Origin: Aquarana catesbeiana
Taxonomy: Eukaryota; Chordata; Amphibia; Anura; Ranidae
Direction: 5' to 3'
Length of the DNA: 64,000 bases
NCBI RefSeq assembly: GCF_042186555.1
Contig: NC_133336.1
Span: forward strand, 36,630,338 to 36,694,337
In this document: positions 20,332-31,282 of the stretch, piece by piece
Layout of the letters: each line of letters opens with the position of its first letter
How positions within the stretch are numbered: position 1 is the stretch's first letter
Program-made: the position numbers and the translations under genes
Notes under the pieces: model-generated
Seen by the model: only the letters and a program-made list of their open reading frames with translations
What the model was told of the DNA's origin: nothing
The model's database searches: none

Positions 20332-21689
20332 CCACTTGCCGACCGCCGCACGACGATGTACGTCGGCAGAATGGCACGGGCAGGCAAAAGGACTTACAGG
20401 TACGTCCTTGCCTGCCCGCGGGTGGGGGGTCCGATCGGACCCCCCCCGGTGCCAGCGGCGGTCGGATTCAGGTCAGGGTCGATCGAAGGTGAGGGGGAGG
20501 CCACCCCCTCGCGATCGCTCCTGGCCAATGATGGGCTTCCTCGGCTTCTGTGAATGTAAACAGAAGCGGAGGAAGTGATGTCATCTCTCCTCGAGCCGGT
20601 CTTTTTGATCAGGCGCCAAGGAGAGAAGACATCCAAGTAAGTGCACCAACACTACACTAACAGTAGAACACGCAGGCACACTTGTCACCCCCCTGTCACC
20701 CCCCAGTCACCCCCTGATCACCCCCTGATCACCCCCCTGTACCCCCACACATACTGACACCAATAGCAGGTTTTTTTTTTTTCTGATTATTGCATTGGTG
20801 TCAGTTTGTGTCAGTTATAAGTGTTAGGGCAGTTAGGTTAGCCCCCTTTAGGTCTAGGGTACCCCCCCTTAGGTCCAGGGTACCCCCCTAACCCCCCCCT
20901 AATAAAGTTTTAACCCCGTGATCACCCCCCGTCGCCAGTGTCACTAAGCGATCGTTTTTCTGATCGCTGTATTAGTGACACAGGTGACGCTAGTTAGGGA
21001 GGTAAGTATATAGGTTCGCCGTCAGTGTTTTATAGCGACAGGGACCCCCATATACTACCTTCTAAAGGTTTTAACCCCTTGATTGCCCCCTAGTTAACCC
21101 TTTCACCAGTGATCACCATATAATTGTTACGGGTGACGCTGGTTAGTTGGTTTGTTTTTTGTAGTTTTTTATAGTTTATTATAGTTTTAGGGCACCCGTC
21201 GTTTATTACCTTATAAAGGTTTAACCCCCTAATTGCCCGGGGGTGATATAAGTTAAGTTTTTAGGGTCAGATAAGGTCTGCGTCGCCCCAGGCAGCGCCA
21301 GGTTAGCGCCAGTACCGCTAACACCCACGCACGCAGCATACACCTCCCTTAGTGCTATAGTATCTGAACGGATCGATATCTGATCCGATCTATACTCCCC
21401 AGCAGTTTAGGGTCCCCCAAAAAAACGCAGTGTTAGCGGGATCAGCCCAGATACCTGCTAGCACCTGCGTTTTGCTCCTCGGCCCAGCCCTGCCCAGCCC
21501 ACCCAAGTGCAGTATCGATCGATAACTGTCACAAAACACTAAGCACACATAACTGCAGCGTTCGCAGAGTCAGGCCTGATCCCTGCGATCGCTAACAGTT
21601 TTTTGGTAGCGTTTTGAATCAGTCGCTGACAGTCAGGAGCTTTTTTGCCTGTGAGTCTCACTAGTGTACCCCTAAATTTAGAGCCCAAA
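20332..21689 (+). promoter_or_regulatory. PiggyBac 5' terminal and leader region
   Basis: After CCACTTGCCGACCGCCGCAC the first 90 bp contain a near-palindrome (GCACGGGCAGGCAAAAGGAC / its complement around 20369-20417). Short direct repeats of GTCACCCCCTGATCACCCC-type occur at 20684-20745 and CTAGGGTACCCCCC-type at 20855-20890. This region likely holds transposase binding sites and the promoter; no clear TATA box is assigned. Confidence 0.5.
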
Positions 21690-23654
21690 ATGGCAAATCG
21701 AAGGTACACTAGTGAAGAGGCCTACACGTTTCTGAGCATGACAGATAGTGAAGAGGAAGTCACTTATCTGTCAAGTTCAGGCTCAGAATATGATCCTGTA
21801 GAGGACAGCGGCTCCATGACAGATAGCTCTGACGACGGAGTTGTGGTCCCTGCTAGGGTCAGGCGTACCAGACCCCGAACTTCTTCTTCTGTCCTTGAAG
21901 TGCAAGAACCGCAGGTCCCTCGTATGGAGCAGAGCAGTACTAGTGCCGCTATTCCTTCTGGTGAACTGGCAAGCACCAGCGGCCTAGTACACCCTGGTCG
22001 TACATCCAGCACTGCAGTATCACGTGGTGATGTGGCGAGTCCCATAAGTGCAGTTCAAGCTGGTGAGGTGGCAAGCACTAGTAGGGTCCCGCTGCCACCA
22101 AGAAGACGAACACAGGCCCGTCGTGCCCATAGTGCCCTTCCTGCTGCATTCGCCAATCCGAATTGGGTACCCACCACTTCTGCAGCACCCGTATTGCCCC
22201 CATTCACTGGCCAACCCGGAATTCAGGTGGAAACAGTTGATTTTACGCCACTGGATTTTTATTCACTGTTTTTCACCGAAGATCTCTATAGATCTATTGT
22301 GGACCAAAGCAATTTATACGCTGGTCAACACATCGCCACTATTCCCCAGTCCTCCCTTGCCAGAGATTGGAGACCAATTACGGTCTCCGAATTTAAGATC
22401 TTTCTGGGCCTTTCCCTCAACATGGGCATAACCAAAAAGAGTGAGTTGCGGTCATATTGGTCCACTGACCCAATTCACCATATGCCCGTGTTCTCTGCTT
22501 CCATGGCCAGGGCACGATACGAGCAGATTTTGCGGTTCATGCACTTCAACGACAATGAACTCTGTCATCCTCGTGGAGACCCTGGATACGATCGGCTCTA
22601 CAAAATTCGCCCCCCCGTAAACCACTTCATCCAACGTTTTGCAGACTTGTTTACTAACCATCAAGTTGTCTGCGTTGATGAGTCCCTGATTAAATTTTCT
22701 GGCCGCTTGTCATTCAAACAGTACCTTCCCAGCAAGCGTGCCAGATACGGGGTCAAGATGTATAAGCTCTGTGACAGGGCCACAGGCTATACATGTAGAT
22801 TTATGGTTTACGAGGGCAAAGATAGTCATGTAGAGCCGACAAACTGCCCTGACTACATAGGAAGCGCTGGCAAGATAGTGTGGGACTTGGTGTCACCCTT
22901 ATTCGGAAAGGGGTACCACTTGTACGTGGACAATTATTACACGAGCCTGCCACTTTTTAGTCACCTTTTTGATCATCAAATTGGAGCATGTGGCACCGTG
23001 CGACCTAATCGCCGGGGCTTTCCTCAGCGGCTTGTAGATTCCCGTCTTAGGCTGGGGGAGAGAGCCTGCTTGCAGTGTAATAACTTGCTCGCTATGAAGT
23101 GGAGGGACAATAAGAATGTTTTCGTTCTTACCTCCCTTCATGCAGACACGACGACCCAAATTACTACGGCGACTGGTGTTGTGGAGAAACCCCTCTGTGT
23201 CCACGAATATAACCAAAATATGGGAGGGGTGGACATCAACGACCAGTTGTTGGCGCCGTACCTAATTGCCCGTAAGGCCAGACGCTGGTACAAAAAAGTG
23301 TCTGTATACTTATTTCAATTGGCTTTGCTGAACGCTCATGTGCTATACAGAGCTTCAGGACGGACTGGATCCTTCCTTAAATTCCAGGAAGAGATCGTCA
23401 GAGCCCTTCTGTTTCCAGACGGTGCTCCACCTCACCTTCCCCAACCAAATGCAGTAGGCCGGCTGCATGAGAGGCATTTTCCTTATGTCCTCCAGAGTAC
23501 CCCTACCCAACGAGCCCCCCAAAGAAAATGTCGTGTCTGCAGCAAGCGCGGATTTAGGCGTGACACCCGGTATTATTGTCCCTCCTGTCCTGGCAATCCT
23601 GGTCTTTGCATTGGTGAATGTTTTGAACGCTACCATACATTAGTTGAGTTTTAG
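21690..23654 (+). CDS. PiggyBac transposase, intact 654-codon frame
   Basis: The protein cuts and pastes DNA at TTAA in the nucleus. I take ATG 21690 as the start: it has A at -3 and G at +4 and begins MANRRYTSEEAYTFL; the frame extends 15 codons upstream without an ATG. Residues 1-150 are acidic then Ser/Thr-rich with basic patches (R135-R146). The DDE domain spans about 185-570; the catalytic aspartates appear as D330 (VCVDES), D414 (LYVDNYY) and D515 (GGVDINDQ, with D518 conserved too). The C-terminal cysteine-rich zinc domain, which binds transposon ends, has C614, C617, C630, C633, C640, C644 and H649. Length and motifs match autonomous frog piggyBac transposases of Uribo type. There is no stop or frameshift, so activity is possible but not shown. 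Confidence 0.95.
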   Translation: MANRRYTSEEAYTFLSMTDSEEEVTYLSSSGSEYDPVEDSGSMTDSSDDGVVVPARVRRTRPRTSSSVLEVQEPQVPRMEQSSTSAAIPSGELASTSGLVHPGRTSSTAVSRGDVASPISAVQAGEVASTSRVPLPPRRRTQARRAHSALPAAFANPNWVPTTSAAPVLPPFTGQPGIQVETVDFTPLDFYSLFFTEDLYRSIVDQSNLYAGQHIATIPQSSLARDWRPITVSEFKIFLGLSLNMGITKKSELRSYWSTDPIHHMPVFSASMARARYEQILRFMHFNDNELCHPRGDPGYDRLYKIRPPVNHFIQRFADLFTNHQVVCVDESLIKFSGRLSFKQYLPSKRARYGVKMYKLCDRATGYTCRFMVYEGKDSHVEPTNCPDYIGSAGKIVWDLVSPLFGKGYHLYVDNYYTSLPLFSHLFDHQIGACGTVRPNRRGFPQRLVDSRLRLGERACLQCNNLLAMKWRDNKNVFVLTSLHADTTTQITTATGVVEKPLCVHEYNQNMGGVDINDQLLAPYLIARKARRWYKKVSVYLFQLALLNAHVLYRASGRTGSFLKFQEEIVRALLFPDGAPPHLPQPNAVGRLHERHFPYVLQSTPTQRAPQRKCRVCSKRGFRRDTRYYCPSCPGNPGLCIGECFERYHTLVEF

Positions 23655-24035
23655 CGTAGGGTACAGCACTGCACAGACTAGGACACACTTTCACAGGGTC
23701 TCCCAAGATGCCATCGCATTTTGAGAGACCCAAACCTGGAACCGTTACAGTTTTAAAAGTTACAGTTATAAAAAAAAAAATGTAAAAAAAAAAAAAAAGT
23801 AAAAAAAAAAAAATACACAAAAAAAATATAAAATAAAAAAAAAAATATAAAATAAAAAAAACAAAAATAGTTGTCGTTTTATTGTTCTCTCTCTCTCTAT
23901 TTTCTCTCTATTGTTCTGCTCTTTTTTACTGTATTCTATTCTGCAATGTTTTATTGTTATGTTTTATCATGTTTGCTTTTCAGGTATGTAATTTTTTTAT
24001 AGTTTAATGTGTTTTAACCATTTTTTTTGTTTTCA
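23655..24035. other. A-rich 3' region of the piggyBac transposase unit
   Basis: Contains A-runs with AATAAA-like AAATAAAAAAA words (23829-23865) on the plus strand shortly after the stop codon, a plausible polyadenylation region, followed by CT-rich sequence. Confidence 0.5.
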
Positions 24036-24970
24036 GGTACGCCATTCAGCTGCAGCGCGGATTTATTTATCTTGAGAGCAACAGCGTTTGCTCCCACGAT
24101 ACATAAAGCCGTGACTCCAGCGCTGTCGGAGGTGATTTCACCACCACAGTTACATACTTCAGCATATATGCCGAAGCGTGGGGGCAGCAGTGGGTGGAGG
24201 AGCGATTTGCTCCTGCCTTTTGTGGGAGGATGCCCCCATGCTTCGGCATATATATATTTTAGGTAGGCACAGGTTGCGTTAAATGTTTTATTTTTTACTA
24301 TGTTTTTTTTTTGTATTTGCTCTGCAGGTATGGTAAGTATTACTGTTATACTGTAATGTTACTTTGTTTTTTGTTAACCATCATTTGCTTAGCAGGTACG
24401 CCATTCAGTTGCAGCGCGGATTTATTTATCTTGACAGCAACAGCGTTTGCTCCCACGATACATAAAGCCGTGACTCCAGCGCTGTCGGAGGTGATTTCAC
24501 CACCACAGTTACATACTTCAGCATATATGCCGAAGCGTGGGGGCAGCAGTGGGTGGAGGAGCGATTTGCTCCTGCCTTTTGTGGGAGGATGCCCCCATGC
24601 TTCGGCATATATATATTTTAGGTAGGCACAGGTTGCGTTAAATGTTTTATTTTTTACTATGTTTTTTTTTTTGTATTTGCTTTGCAGGTATGGTAAGTAT
24701 TACTGTTATACTGTAATGTTACTTTGTTTACCATCATTTGCTTAGCAGGTACGCCATTCAGTTGCAGCGCGGATTTATTTATCTTGACAGCAACAGCGTT
24801 TGCTCCCACGATACATAAAGCCGTGACTCCAGCGCTGTCGGAGGTGATTTCACCACCACAGTTACATACTTCAGCATATATGCCGAAGCGTGGGGGCAGC
24901 AGTGGGTGGAGGAGCGATTTGCTCCTGCCTTTTGTGGGAGGATGCCTCCATGCTTCGGCATATATAAAAC
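24036..24970 (+). repeat. Tandem array inside piggyBac, units ~359/353 bp, 2.6 copies
   Basis: Units starting GGTACGCCATTCAG lie at 24036, 24395 and 24748 (spacings 359 and 353); the third stops near 24970. Each carries a long hairpin with arms GCATATATGCCGAAGCGTGG and its complement about 70 bp later, the loop itself partly self-complementary (GAGCGATTTGCTC). All copies keep an open frame (about 80-104 codons, ...GTPFSCSADLFIL...), probably because they are young, not because it is coding. Confidence 0.92.
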
Positions 24971-26329
24971 GGTGCATGTATGCCCATCATTAGAAGTGGG
25001 TGGATGAAGGGAGGTATTCTAATGGTGGGCATACCCACCGATCAAGATCTTTTTTTCGTTCAGCCCACAGGCTGCATGAAAAAAAAGTTTACAATGTATG
25101 CCCAACAAGGACCAGCAATGTACTGGTATGTTGCTGGACTTTGAGTGGTTATACCAGAATGATGCCTGCAGGTTTAGGTATCATCTTGGTATCATTCTTT
25201 TCAGCCAGCGGTCGGCTTTCATGTAAAAGCAATCCTAGCGGCTAATTAGCCTTTAGACTGCTTTTACAAGCAGTGGGAGGGAATGCCCCCCCCCCACCGT
25301 CTTCCATGTTTTTCTCTGGCTCTCCTGTCCCAACAGGGAACCTGAGAATGCAGCCGGTGATTCAGCCAGCTGACCATAGAGCTGATCAGAGACCAGAATG
25401 GCTCCAAACATCTCTATGGCCTAAGAAACCGGAAGCTACGAGCATTTCATGACTTAGATTTCGCCGGATGTAAACAGCGCCATTGGGAAATTGGGAAAGC
25501 ATTTTATCACACCGATCTTGGTGTGGTCAGATGCTTTGAGGGCAGAGGAGAGATCTAGGGTCTAATAGACCCCAATTTTTTCAAAAAAGAGTACCTGTCA
25601 CTACCTATTGCTATCATAGGGGATATTTACATTCCCTGAGATAACAATAAAAATGATAAAAAAAAAAAAAATGAAAGGAACAGTTTAAAAATAAGATAAA
25701 AAAGCAAAAAAATAATAAGGAAAAAAAAAAAAAAAAGCACCCCTGTCCCCCCCTGCTCTCGCACAAAGGCGAATGCAAGCGTTGGTCTGGCTTCAAATGT
25801 AAACAGCAATTGCACCATGCATGTGAGGTATCACCGCGAAGGTCAGATCGAGGGCAGTAATTTTAGCAGTAGACCTCCTCTGTAAATCTAAAGTGGTAAC
25901 CTGTAAAGGCTTTTAAAGACTTTTAAAAATGTATTAATTTTGTCGCCACTGCACGTTTGTGCGCAATTTTAAAGCATGTCATGTTTGGTATCCATGTACT
26001 CGGCCTAAGATCATCTTTTTTATTTCATCAAACATTTGGGCAATATAGTGTGTTTTAGTGCATTAAAATGTTAAAAAGTGTGTTTTTTCCCCAAAAAATG
26101 CGTTTGAAAAATTGCTGCGCAAATACTGTGTGAAAAAAAAAAATGAAACACCCACCATTTTAATCTGTAGGGCATTTGCTTTAAAAAAATATATAATGTT
26201 TGGGGGTTCAAAGTAATTTTCTTGCAAAAAAAAAAAATTTTTTCATGTAAACAAAAAGTGTCAGAAAGGGCTTTGTCTTCAAGTGGTTTGAAGAGTGGGT
26301 GATGTGTGACATAAGCTTCTAAATGTTGT
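24971..26329. other. PiggyBac interior, non-coding
   Basis: An inverted pair (TGCCCATCATTAGAA / TTCTAATGGTGGGCA) sits at 24983-25030. The rest is non-coding with A-runs and no ORF of note. The part at 25810-26180 is found inverted and diverged at 53.2-53.6 kb, so it belongs to a dispersed piggyBac family. Confidence 0.6.
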
Positions 26330-28490
26330 GCATAAAATGCCAGGACAGTTCAAACCCCCCCAAATGACCCCATTTTGGAAAGTAGACACCCCAAGCTATT
26401 TGCTGAGAGGCATGTCGAGTCCATGGAATATTTTATATTGTGACACAAGTTGCGGGAAAAAGACAATTTTTTTTTTTTTTGCACAAAGTTGTCACTAAAT
26501 GATATATTGCTCAAACATGCCATGGGAATATGTGAAATTACACCCCAAAATACATTCTGTTGCTTCTCCTGAATACGGGGATACCCCATGTGTGAGACTT
26601 TTTGGGAGCCTAGCCGCGTACGGGACCCCGAAAACCAAGCACCGCCTTCAGGCTTTCTAAGGGCGTAAATTTTTGATTTCACTCTTCACTGCCTATCACA
26701 GTTTCGGAGGCCATGGAATGCCCAGATGGCACAAACCCCCCCCAAAGGATCCCATTTTGGAAAATAGACACCCAAAGCTATTTGCTGAGAGGTATAGTGA
26801 GTATTTTGCAGACCTCACTTTTTGTCACAAACTTTTGAAAATTGAAAAAAGAAAAAAAATATATATGTTTTTCTTGTCTTTCTTCATTGTCAAAAACAAA
26901 TGAGAGCTGCATGCCTCTCAGCAAATAGCTTGGGGTGTCTACTTTCCAAAATGGGGTCATTTTGGGGGGTTTTGTGCTATCTTGGCAATTTATGGACCTC
27001 GAAACTGATGGGTAGTGAGGAGTGAAATCAAAAATTAACGCCCTTAGAAATCCTGAAGGCGGTGATTGGATTTCGGGGCCCCGTATGAAGCTAGGCTCCC
27101 AAAAAGTGCCACTCATGTGGTATCCCCATACTCAGGAGAAGCAGCAGAATGTATTTTGGGGTGCAATTCCATATATGCCCATGGCCTGTGTGAGCAATAT
27201 ATCATTTAGTGACAACTTTGTGCAAAAAAAAAAAAAAAATGGTCACTTTCCCGCAACTTGTGTCAAAAAATAAAATATTCCATGGACTCAACATGCCTCT
27301 CAGCAAATAGCTTGGGGTGTCTACTTTCCAAAATGGGGTCATTTGGGGGGTTTTGTGCCATCTTGGCATTTTATGGCCTTCAAAACTGTGATAGGTAGTG
27401 AGGAGTGAAATCAAAAATTTATGCCCTTAGAAATCCTGAAGGCGGTGCTTGGTTTTCGGGGCCCCGTACGCGGCTAGGCTCCCAAAAAGTCCCACACATG
27501 TGGTATCCCCGTACTCAGGAGAAGCAGCAGAATGTATTTTGGGGTGTAATTCCACATATGCCCATGGCATGTTTGAGCAATATATCATTTAGTGACAACT
27601 TTGTGCAAAAAAAAAAAAAAAATTGTCACTTTCCCGCAACTTGTGTCAAAAAATAAAATATTCCATGACTCAACATGCCTCTCAGCAAATAGCTTGGGGT
27701 GTCTACTTTCCAAAATGGGGTCATTTGGGGGGGTTTTGTGCAGTCTTGGCATTTTATGGCCTTCAAAACTGTGATAGGTAGTGAGGAGTGAAATCAAAAA
27801 TTTATGCCCTTAGAAATCCTGAAGGCGGTGCTTGGTTTTCGGGGCCCCGTACGCGGCTAGGCTCCCAAAAAGTCCCAGACATGTGGTATCCCCATACTCA
27901 GGAGAAGTAGCTAAATGTATTTTGGGGTGCAATTCCATATATGCCCATGGCCTGTGTGAGCAATATATCATTTAGTGACAACTTTGTGCAAAAAAAAAAA
28001 AATTTGTCGCATTCCCGCAACTTGTGTCAAAAAATAAACTATTCCATAGACTCAACATGCCTCTCAGAAAATAGCTTGGGGTGTCTACTTTCCAAAATGG
28101 GGTCATTTGGGGGGGTTTTGTGCCATCTTGGCATTTTATGGCCTTCAAAACTGTGATAGGTAGTGAGGAGTGAAATCAAAAATTTATGCCCTTTGAAATC
28201 CTGAAGGCGGTGCTTGGTTTTCGGGGCCCCGTACGCGGCTAGGCTCCCAAAAAGTCCCACACATGTGGTATCCCCATACTCAGGAGAAGCTGCTGAATGT
28301 ATTTTGGGGTGCAATTCCACATATGCCCATGGCTTGTGTGAGCAATATATCATTTAGTGACAACTTTTTGTAATTTTTTTTTTTTTTTTTTTTTTAATTT
28401 TTTTTGTCATTATTCAATCACTTGGGACAAAAAAAATAAATATTCAATGAGTTCAACATGCCTCTCAGCAATTTCCTTGGGGTGTCTACT
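26330..28490. repeat. 382-bp satellite array with an internal orientation switch
   Basis: The word CTTGGGGTGTCTACTTTCC starts at 26929, 27311, 27693 and 28075 (spacing exactly 382 each time), with a shortened unit at 28476 (spacing 401). Units from about 26900 to 28490 run in one direction. The stretch 26340-26815 is the same unit plus part of another in the opposite direction (GAAAGTAGACACCCCAAGC on the plus strand near 26380). The switch lies around 26816-26900. Open frames of 60-112 codons in the array are shadows. Confidence 0.92.
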
Positions 28491-28976
28491 TTCCAAAATG
28501 GGGGGGTTTTGTACTGCCTGCCATTTTAGCACCTCATGAAATGACATAGGCAGTCATAAACTAAAAGCTGTGTAAATTCCAGAAAATTTACCCTAGTTTG
28601 TAGACGCTATAACTTTTGTGCAAACCAATAAATATACGCTTATTGACATTTTTTTTACCAAAGACATGTGGCCGAATACATTTTGGCCTAAATGTATGAC
28701 TAAAATTGAGTTTATTGGATTTTTTTTATAACAAAAATAAATATCATTTTTTTTCAAAATTTTCGGTCTTTTTCCGTTTATAGCGCAAAAAATAAAAACA
28801 GCAGAGGTGATCAAATACCATCAAAAGAAAGCTCTATTTGTGGGAAGAAAAGGACGCAAATTTCATTTGGGTACAGCATTGCATGACCGTGCAATTAGCA
28901 GTTAAAGCGACGCAGTGCCAAATTGTAAAAAGTGCTCTGGTCAGGAAGGGGGTAAATCCTTCCGGGGCTGAAGTGG
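28491..28976 (+). mobile_element. PiggyBac right terminal region
   Basis: Contains GACCGAAAATTTTGAAAAAA-like sequence (complement near 28753), TACAGCATTGCATGACCGTG near 28872, and ends CCGGGGCTGAAGTGG next to TTAA. I recall this terminal region from many frog genomic repeats, but cannot confirm here. Confidence 0.65.
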
Positions 28977-28980
28977 TTAA

Positions 28981-29017
28981 AGCGGAAGTTCCACTTTTGG
29001 GTGGAACTCAGCTTTAA
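28981..29017 (-). mobile_element. Short end of the TTAA miniature element split by piggyBac
   Basis: AGCGGAAGTTCCACTTTTGG followed by GTGGAACTCAGCT and TTAA (29014-29017). Read on the minus strand it resembles the left end of the element at 50929 (AGCGGAGCTCCACCC). With TTAA at 28977-28980 it forms a small hairpin. Confidence 0.75.
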
Positions 29018-29049
29018 GACTTGAGACATAAAATGTGTTGTATAATATA

Positions 29050-29858
29050 CACAATAAAATTAAACCATATTGATGCGAAGGACAAAGCGAGCAAAGTCCT
29101 TTCTTGTAGTAAGAGAGGTATGGACTCCAGAGAGAGAGATATCATTTTGCCCCTGTACAAATCATTAGTAAGACCTCATCTGGAATATGCAGTTCAGTTT
29201 TGGGCACCAGTTCATAATATCAGGATATCGGGGAACTGGAGAAAGTGCAGAGAAGGGCAACTAAACTGATAAGAGGCATTGAGGAGCTCAACTATGAGGA
29301 AAGATGAGAGGAGCTGAATTTAATCTCTCTTGAGAAGAGGAGATTAAGGGGGATATGATCACCATGTACAAATACATAAGGGGTCCATGTAGTGAACTTG
29401 GTGTTGAGTTATTCACTTTACGGTCATCACAAAGGACAAGGGGGCACTCTTTATGTTTAGAGGAAAAGAGATTTTATCTCCAAATACGGAAAGGTTTCTT
29501 CACAGTAAGAGCTGTGAAAATGTGGAATAGACTCCCTCCAAAGGTGGTTCTGGCCAGCTCAGTAGATATAAAAAAAAAGCTTTAAAAAAAGGCCTGGATT
29601 CTTTCCTAAATGTACAGAATATAACTGGATACTAACATTTATGGCTAAAGTTGATCCAGGGAATATCTGATTGTCTCTCAGGGGATCGGGAAGAATTTTT
29701 TTTTCTCTCGCTGTAGCAAATTGCTTTGCTGGGGTTTTTTGCCTTCCTCTGGATCAACTGTGGGTGAAGGATTGTGTATATGGGATTTTATGGTTGTTGT
29801 TTTTTTTTTTTGGTTGAACTAGATGGTCTTTTTTCAAATTGACTAACTATGTAATTGG
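29050..29858 (+). pseudogene. CR1-type LINE 3' end (reverse-transcriptase C-terminus)
   Basis: Plus-strand frames, shifted in places, read SKVLSCSKRGMDSRERDIIL, YKSLVRPHLEYAVQFWAP, then NYEER-like, LEKRRLRGDMITMYKYIRG, CLEEKRFYLQIRKGFF and AVKMWNRLPPKVV: the conserved C-terminal blocks of CR1 ORF2. The 3' untranslated end shows TTTGCTGGGGTTTTTTGCC, CTGGATCAACTGTGGGT and GGTTGAACTAGATGG, then ends near 29858. 5'-truncated, several stops. It provides an uninterrupted version of the site TTATTCACTTTACGGTCATC (29410) that is split by a TTAA element in the second CR1 copy. Confidence 0.88.
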
Positions 29859-30540
29859 AAAAAGTATGAATTTTAAAGACCATATGGTAATATTGAGAAT
29901 ACCTGGAGACTTTTTGTTGATCTCCTCAAGATACAAATGGGAGATAATTGTACAAAATGGTAGCTAAGGTTACACCAATAGCACTAGAATACTTTTATCA
30001 ATTACTTTTTACAGTTTCCAAGGTAACACAGTGGTAGCATTCCCACTGTGCCAAAGGAATACCAGAAGATGAATGTTTATTAACGTGTATTATGCTGCAG
30101 CCGTATTGTTTAAGGTTAAGTTCCTTAACTAAAAATAGATTCTTATAAAGAATATGAACAATTTATTGTGTAATCTCACAAGAGAGTGGAAAAAAACCAA
30201 TATTCCATTTTTTTTGTCTTGGTATGTAATTTGCTTAACACAAATCACACTACTGCAGAAGAATCAAGTGTGGCTTTACCACAATGTTAATAAGTATCCT
30301 GGGTTTAAATCCTCATATTGGTTTTGCTCTATGATCCCTAATAAAATTAAGTAATGAGTGAATTCTGTTTTATAGGTTGATCAGTAAGGTGGAGAGAAAA
30401 AAAATATATAATTACAGTACATTATACGGTGATATTGATTTTGAAATATAGAGAGCTTAGTTCATAAAGAATTCAGGTTTTGTCCGAAGACCAGTTTTTG
30501 AATTTTGTAGAATAGATTCAATTTTGGTGTTTGAAAACTG
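29859..30540. other. Unannotated stretch
   Basis: AT-rich; nothing recognised. Confidence 0.4.
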
Positions 30541-30581
30541 TTGGGGGGGAAAAAAAATTTTTGGCCGGAACACCACTTTAA
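30541..30581. mobile_element. Truncated end of a TTAA element
   Basis: GGCCGGAACACCACT followed by TTAA (30578-30581) is the complement of the terminus AGTGGTGTTCCGG of the TTAA element at 49976. No left partner found nearby. Confidence 0.5.
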
Positions 30582-31052
30582 TAGCCCTTTCTTTTCCTAC
30601 CACCCAACCTATGGATACATCACCATCCAGCTATTATGGCCACTGACTATACCCCTAAGGATTACTCCATTTGGAGTGCCAGATGAACACTGACTATACT
30701 GCTAATGGAATCTTTCCTCTGCTGCCCTCTGTGGCTTGTCCCACAAGCTCCTATGTCACTGGTTGGCAGGAGAAACAACATAGCGCAGCGGGGGACATAG
30801 AATGAAGTAGATGGAAAATTGCACAAGCAGGGTGCTAGATAGGGTAAGTTCATAGGCTCTTCCTTCATAGGAGACATTTGGTTGACATTATTTGTTGCCC
30901 AACATGGTCAATTTAAATTGCAGGATGGTTAAGTAGGTACACACTGCCCATGTGTGGGTGCTTTTAAAAAGCGAAGCAGTTATACACATTTTCAGAAACA
31001 CACTAAACTCTTTTGAAATCTGATTTTCCTTTGTAGATGCAATAGTAACATA
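30582..31052. other. Unannotated stretch
   Basis: No gene or element recognised. Confidence 0.4.
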
Positions 31053-31282
31053 CACTATATTGTCAAAAGTATTGGGACGCCTGCCTTTTCACGGGCATGA
31101 ACTTTAATGACATACCAGTCTTAGTCTGTAGGGTTTAATATTGAGTTGACCCACCCTTTACAGCCATAACAGCTTCCACTCTTCTGGGAAGTCTGTTCAC
31201 AAGATTTAGTATTGTGTCTATGGGAATGTTTGACCATTCTTCCAGAAGCGTATTTGCGAGGTCAAGCAATGTTGGATGAGAT
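31053..31282 (-). pseudogene. Tc1-like transposase C-terminal fragment with TIR
   Basis: The plus strand starts TA-CACTATATTGTCAAAAGTAT-type terminal sequence at 31053. The minus strand encodes DLANTLLEEWSNIPIDTILN and VNRLPRRVEAVMAVKGGSTQY, the C-terminal end of a Tc1-family DDE transposase. Sequence is lost at a T-run at about 31282. The same family forms the inverted dimer at 58060-58987. Confidence 0.88.

Larger units (their letters stand above)
20332..28976 (+). mobile_element. PiggyBac-superfamily transposon, ~8.6 kb, apparently complete
   Basis: The element is bounded by TTAA at 20328-20331 and 28977-28980, the piggyBac target. Both ends begin CCACTT when read inwards. It interrupts a TTAA miniature element whose missing end (AGCGGAAGTTCCACTTTTGG...) resumes right after the right TTAA and finishes at its own TTAA (29014-29017), giving an independent reason to accept both boundaries. 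Layout: 1.36-kb leader with short CACCCCC-type repeats, one open transposase frame (21690-23654), A-rich 3' region, a ~356-bp tandem array (24036-24970), unique sequence, then a 382-bp satellite (26330-28490) and a conserved right end. A fragment of the same 3' region lies inverted at 53.2-53.6 kb. Confidence 0.82.

Noticed and set aside
21645..21689. Upstream extension of the piggyBac transposase from 21645
   Set aside because: There is no ATG; the extension would need a TTG start. ATG 21690 has good context and starts the conserved-looking N-terminus.
24067..24961. Repeated 60-codon minus frames and ~80-104-codon plus frames over the ~356-bp array
   Set aside because: Identical because the DNA is tandemly repeated; no start context or domain.
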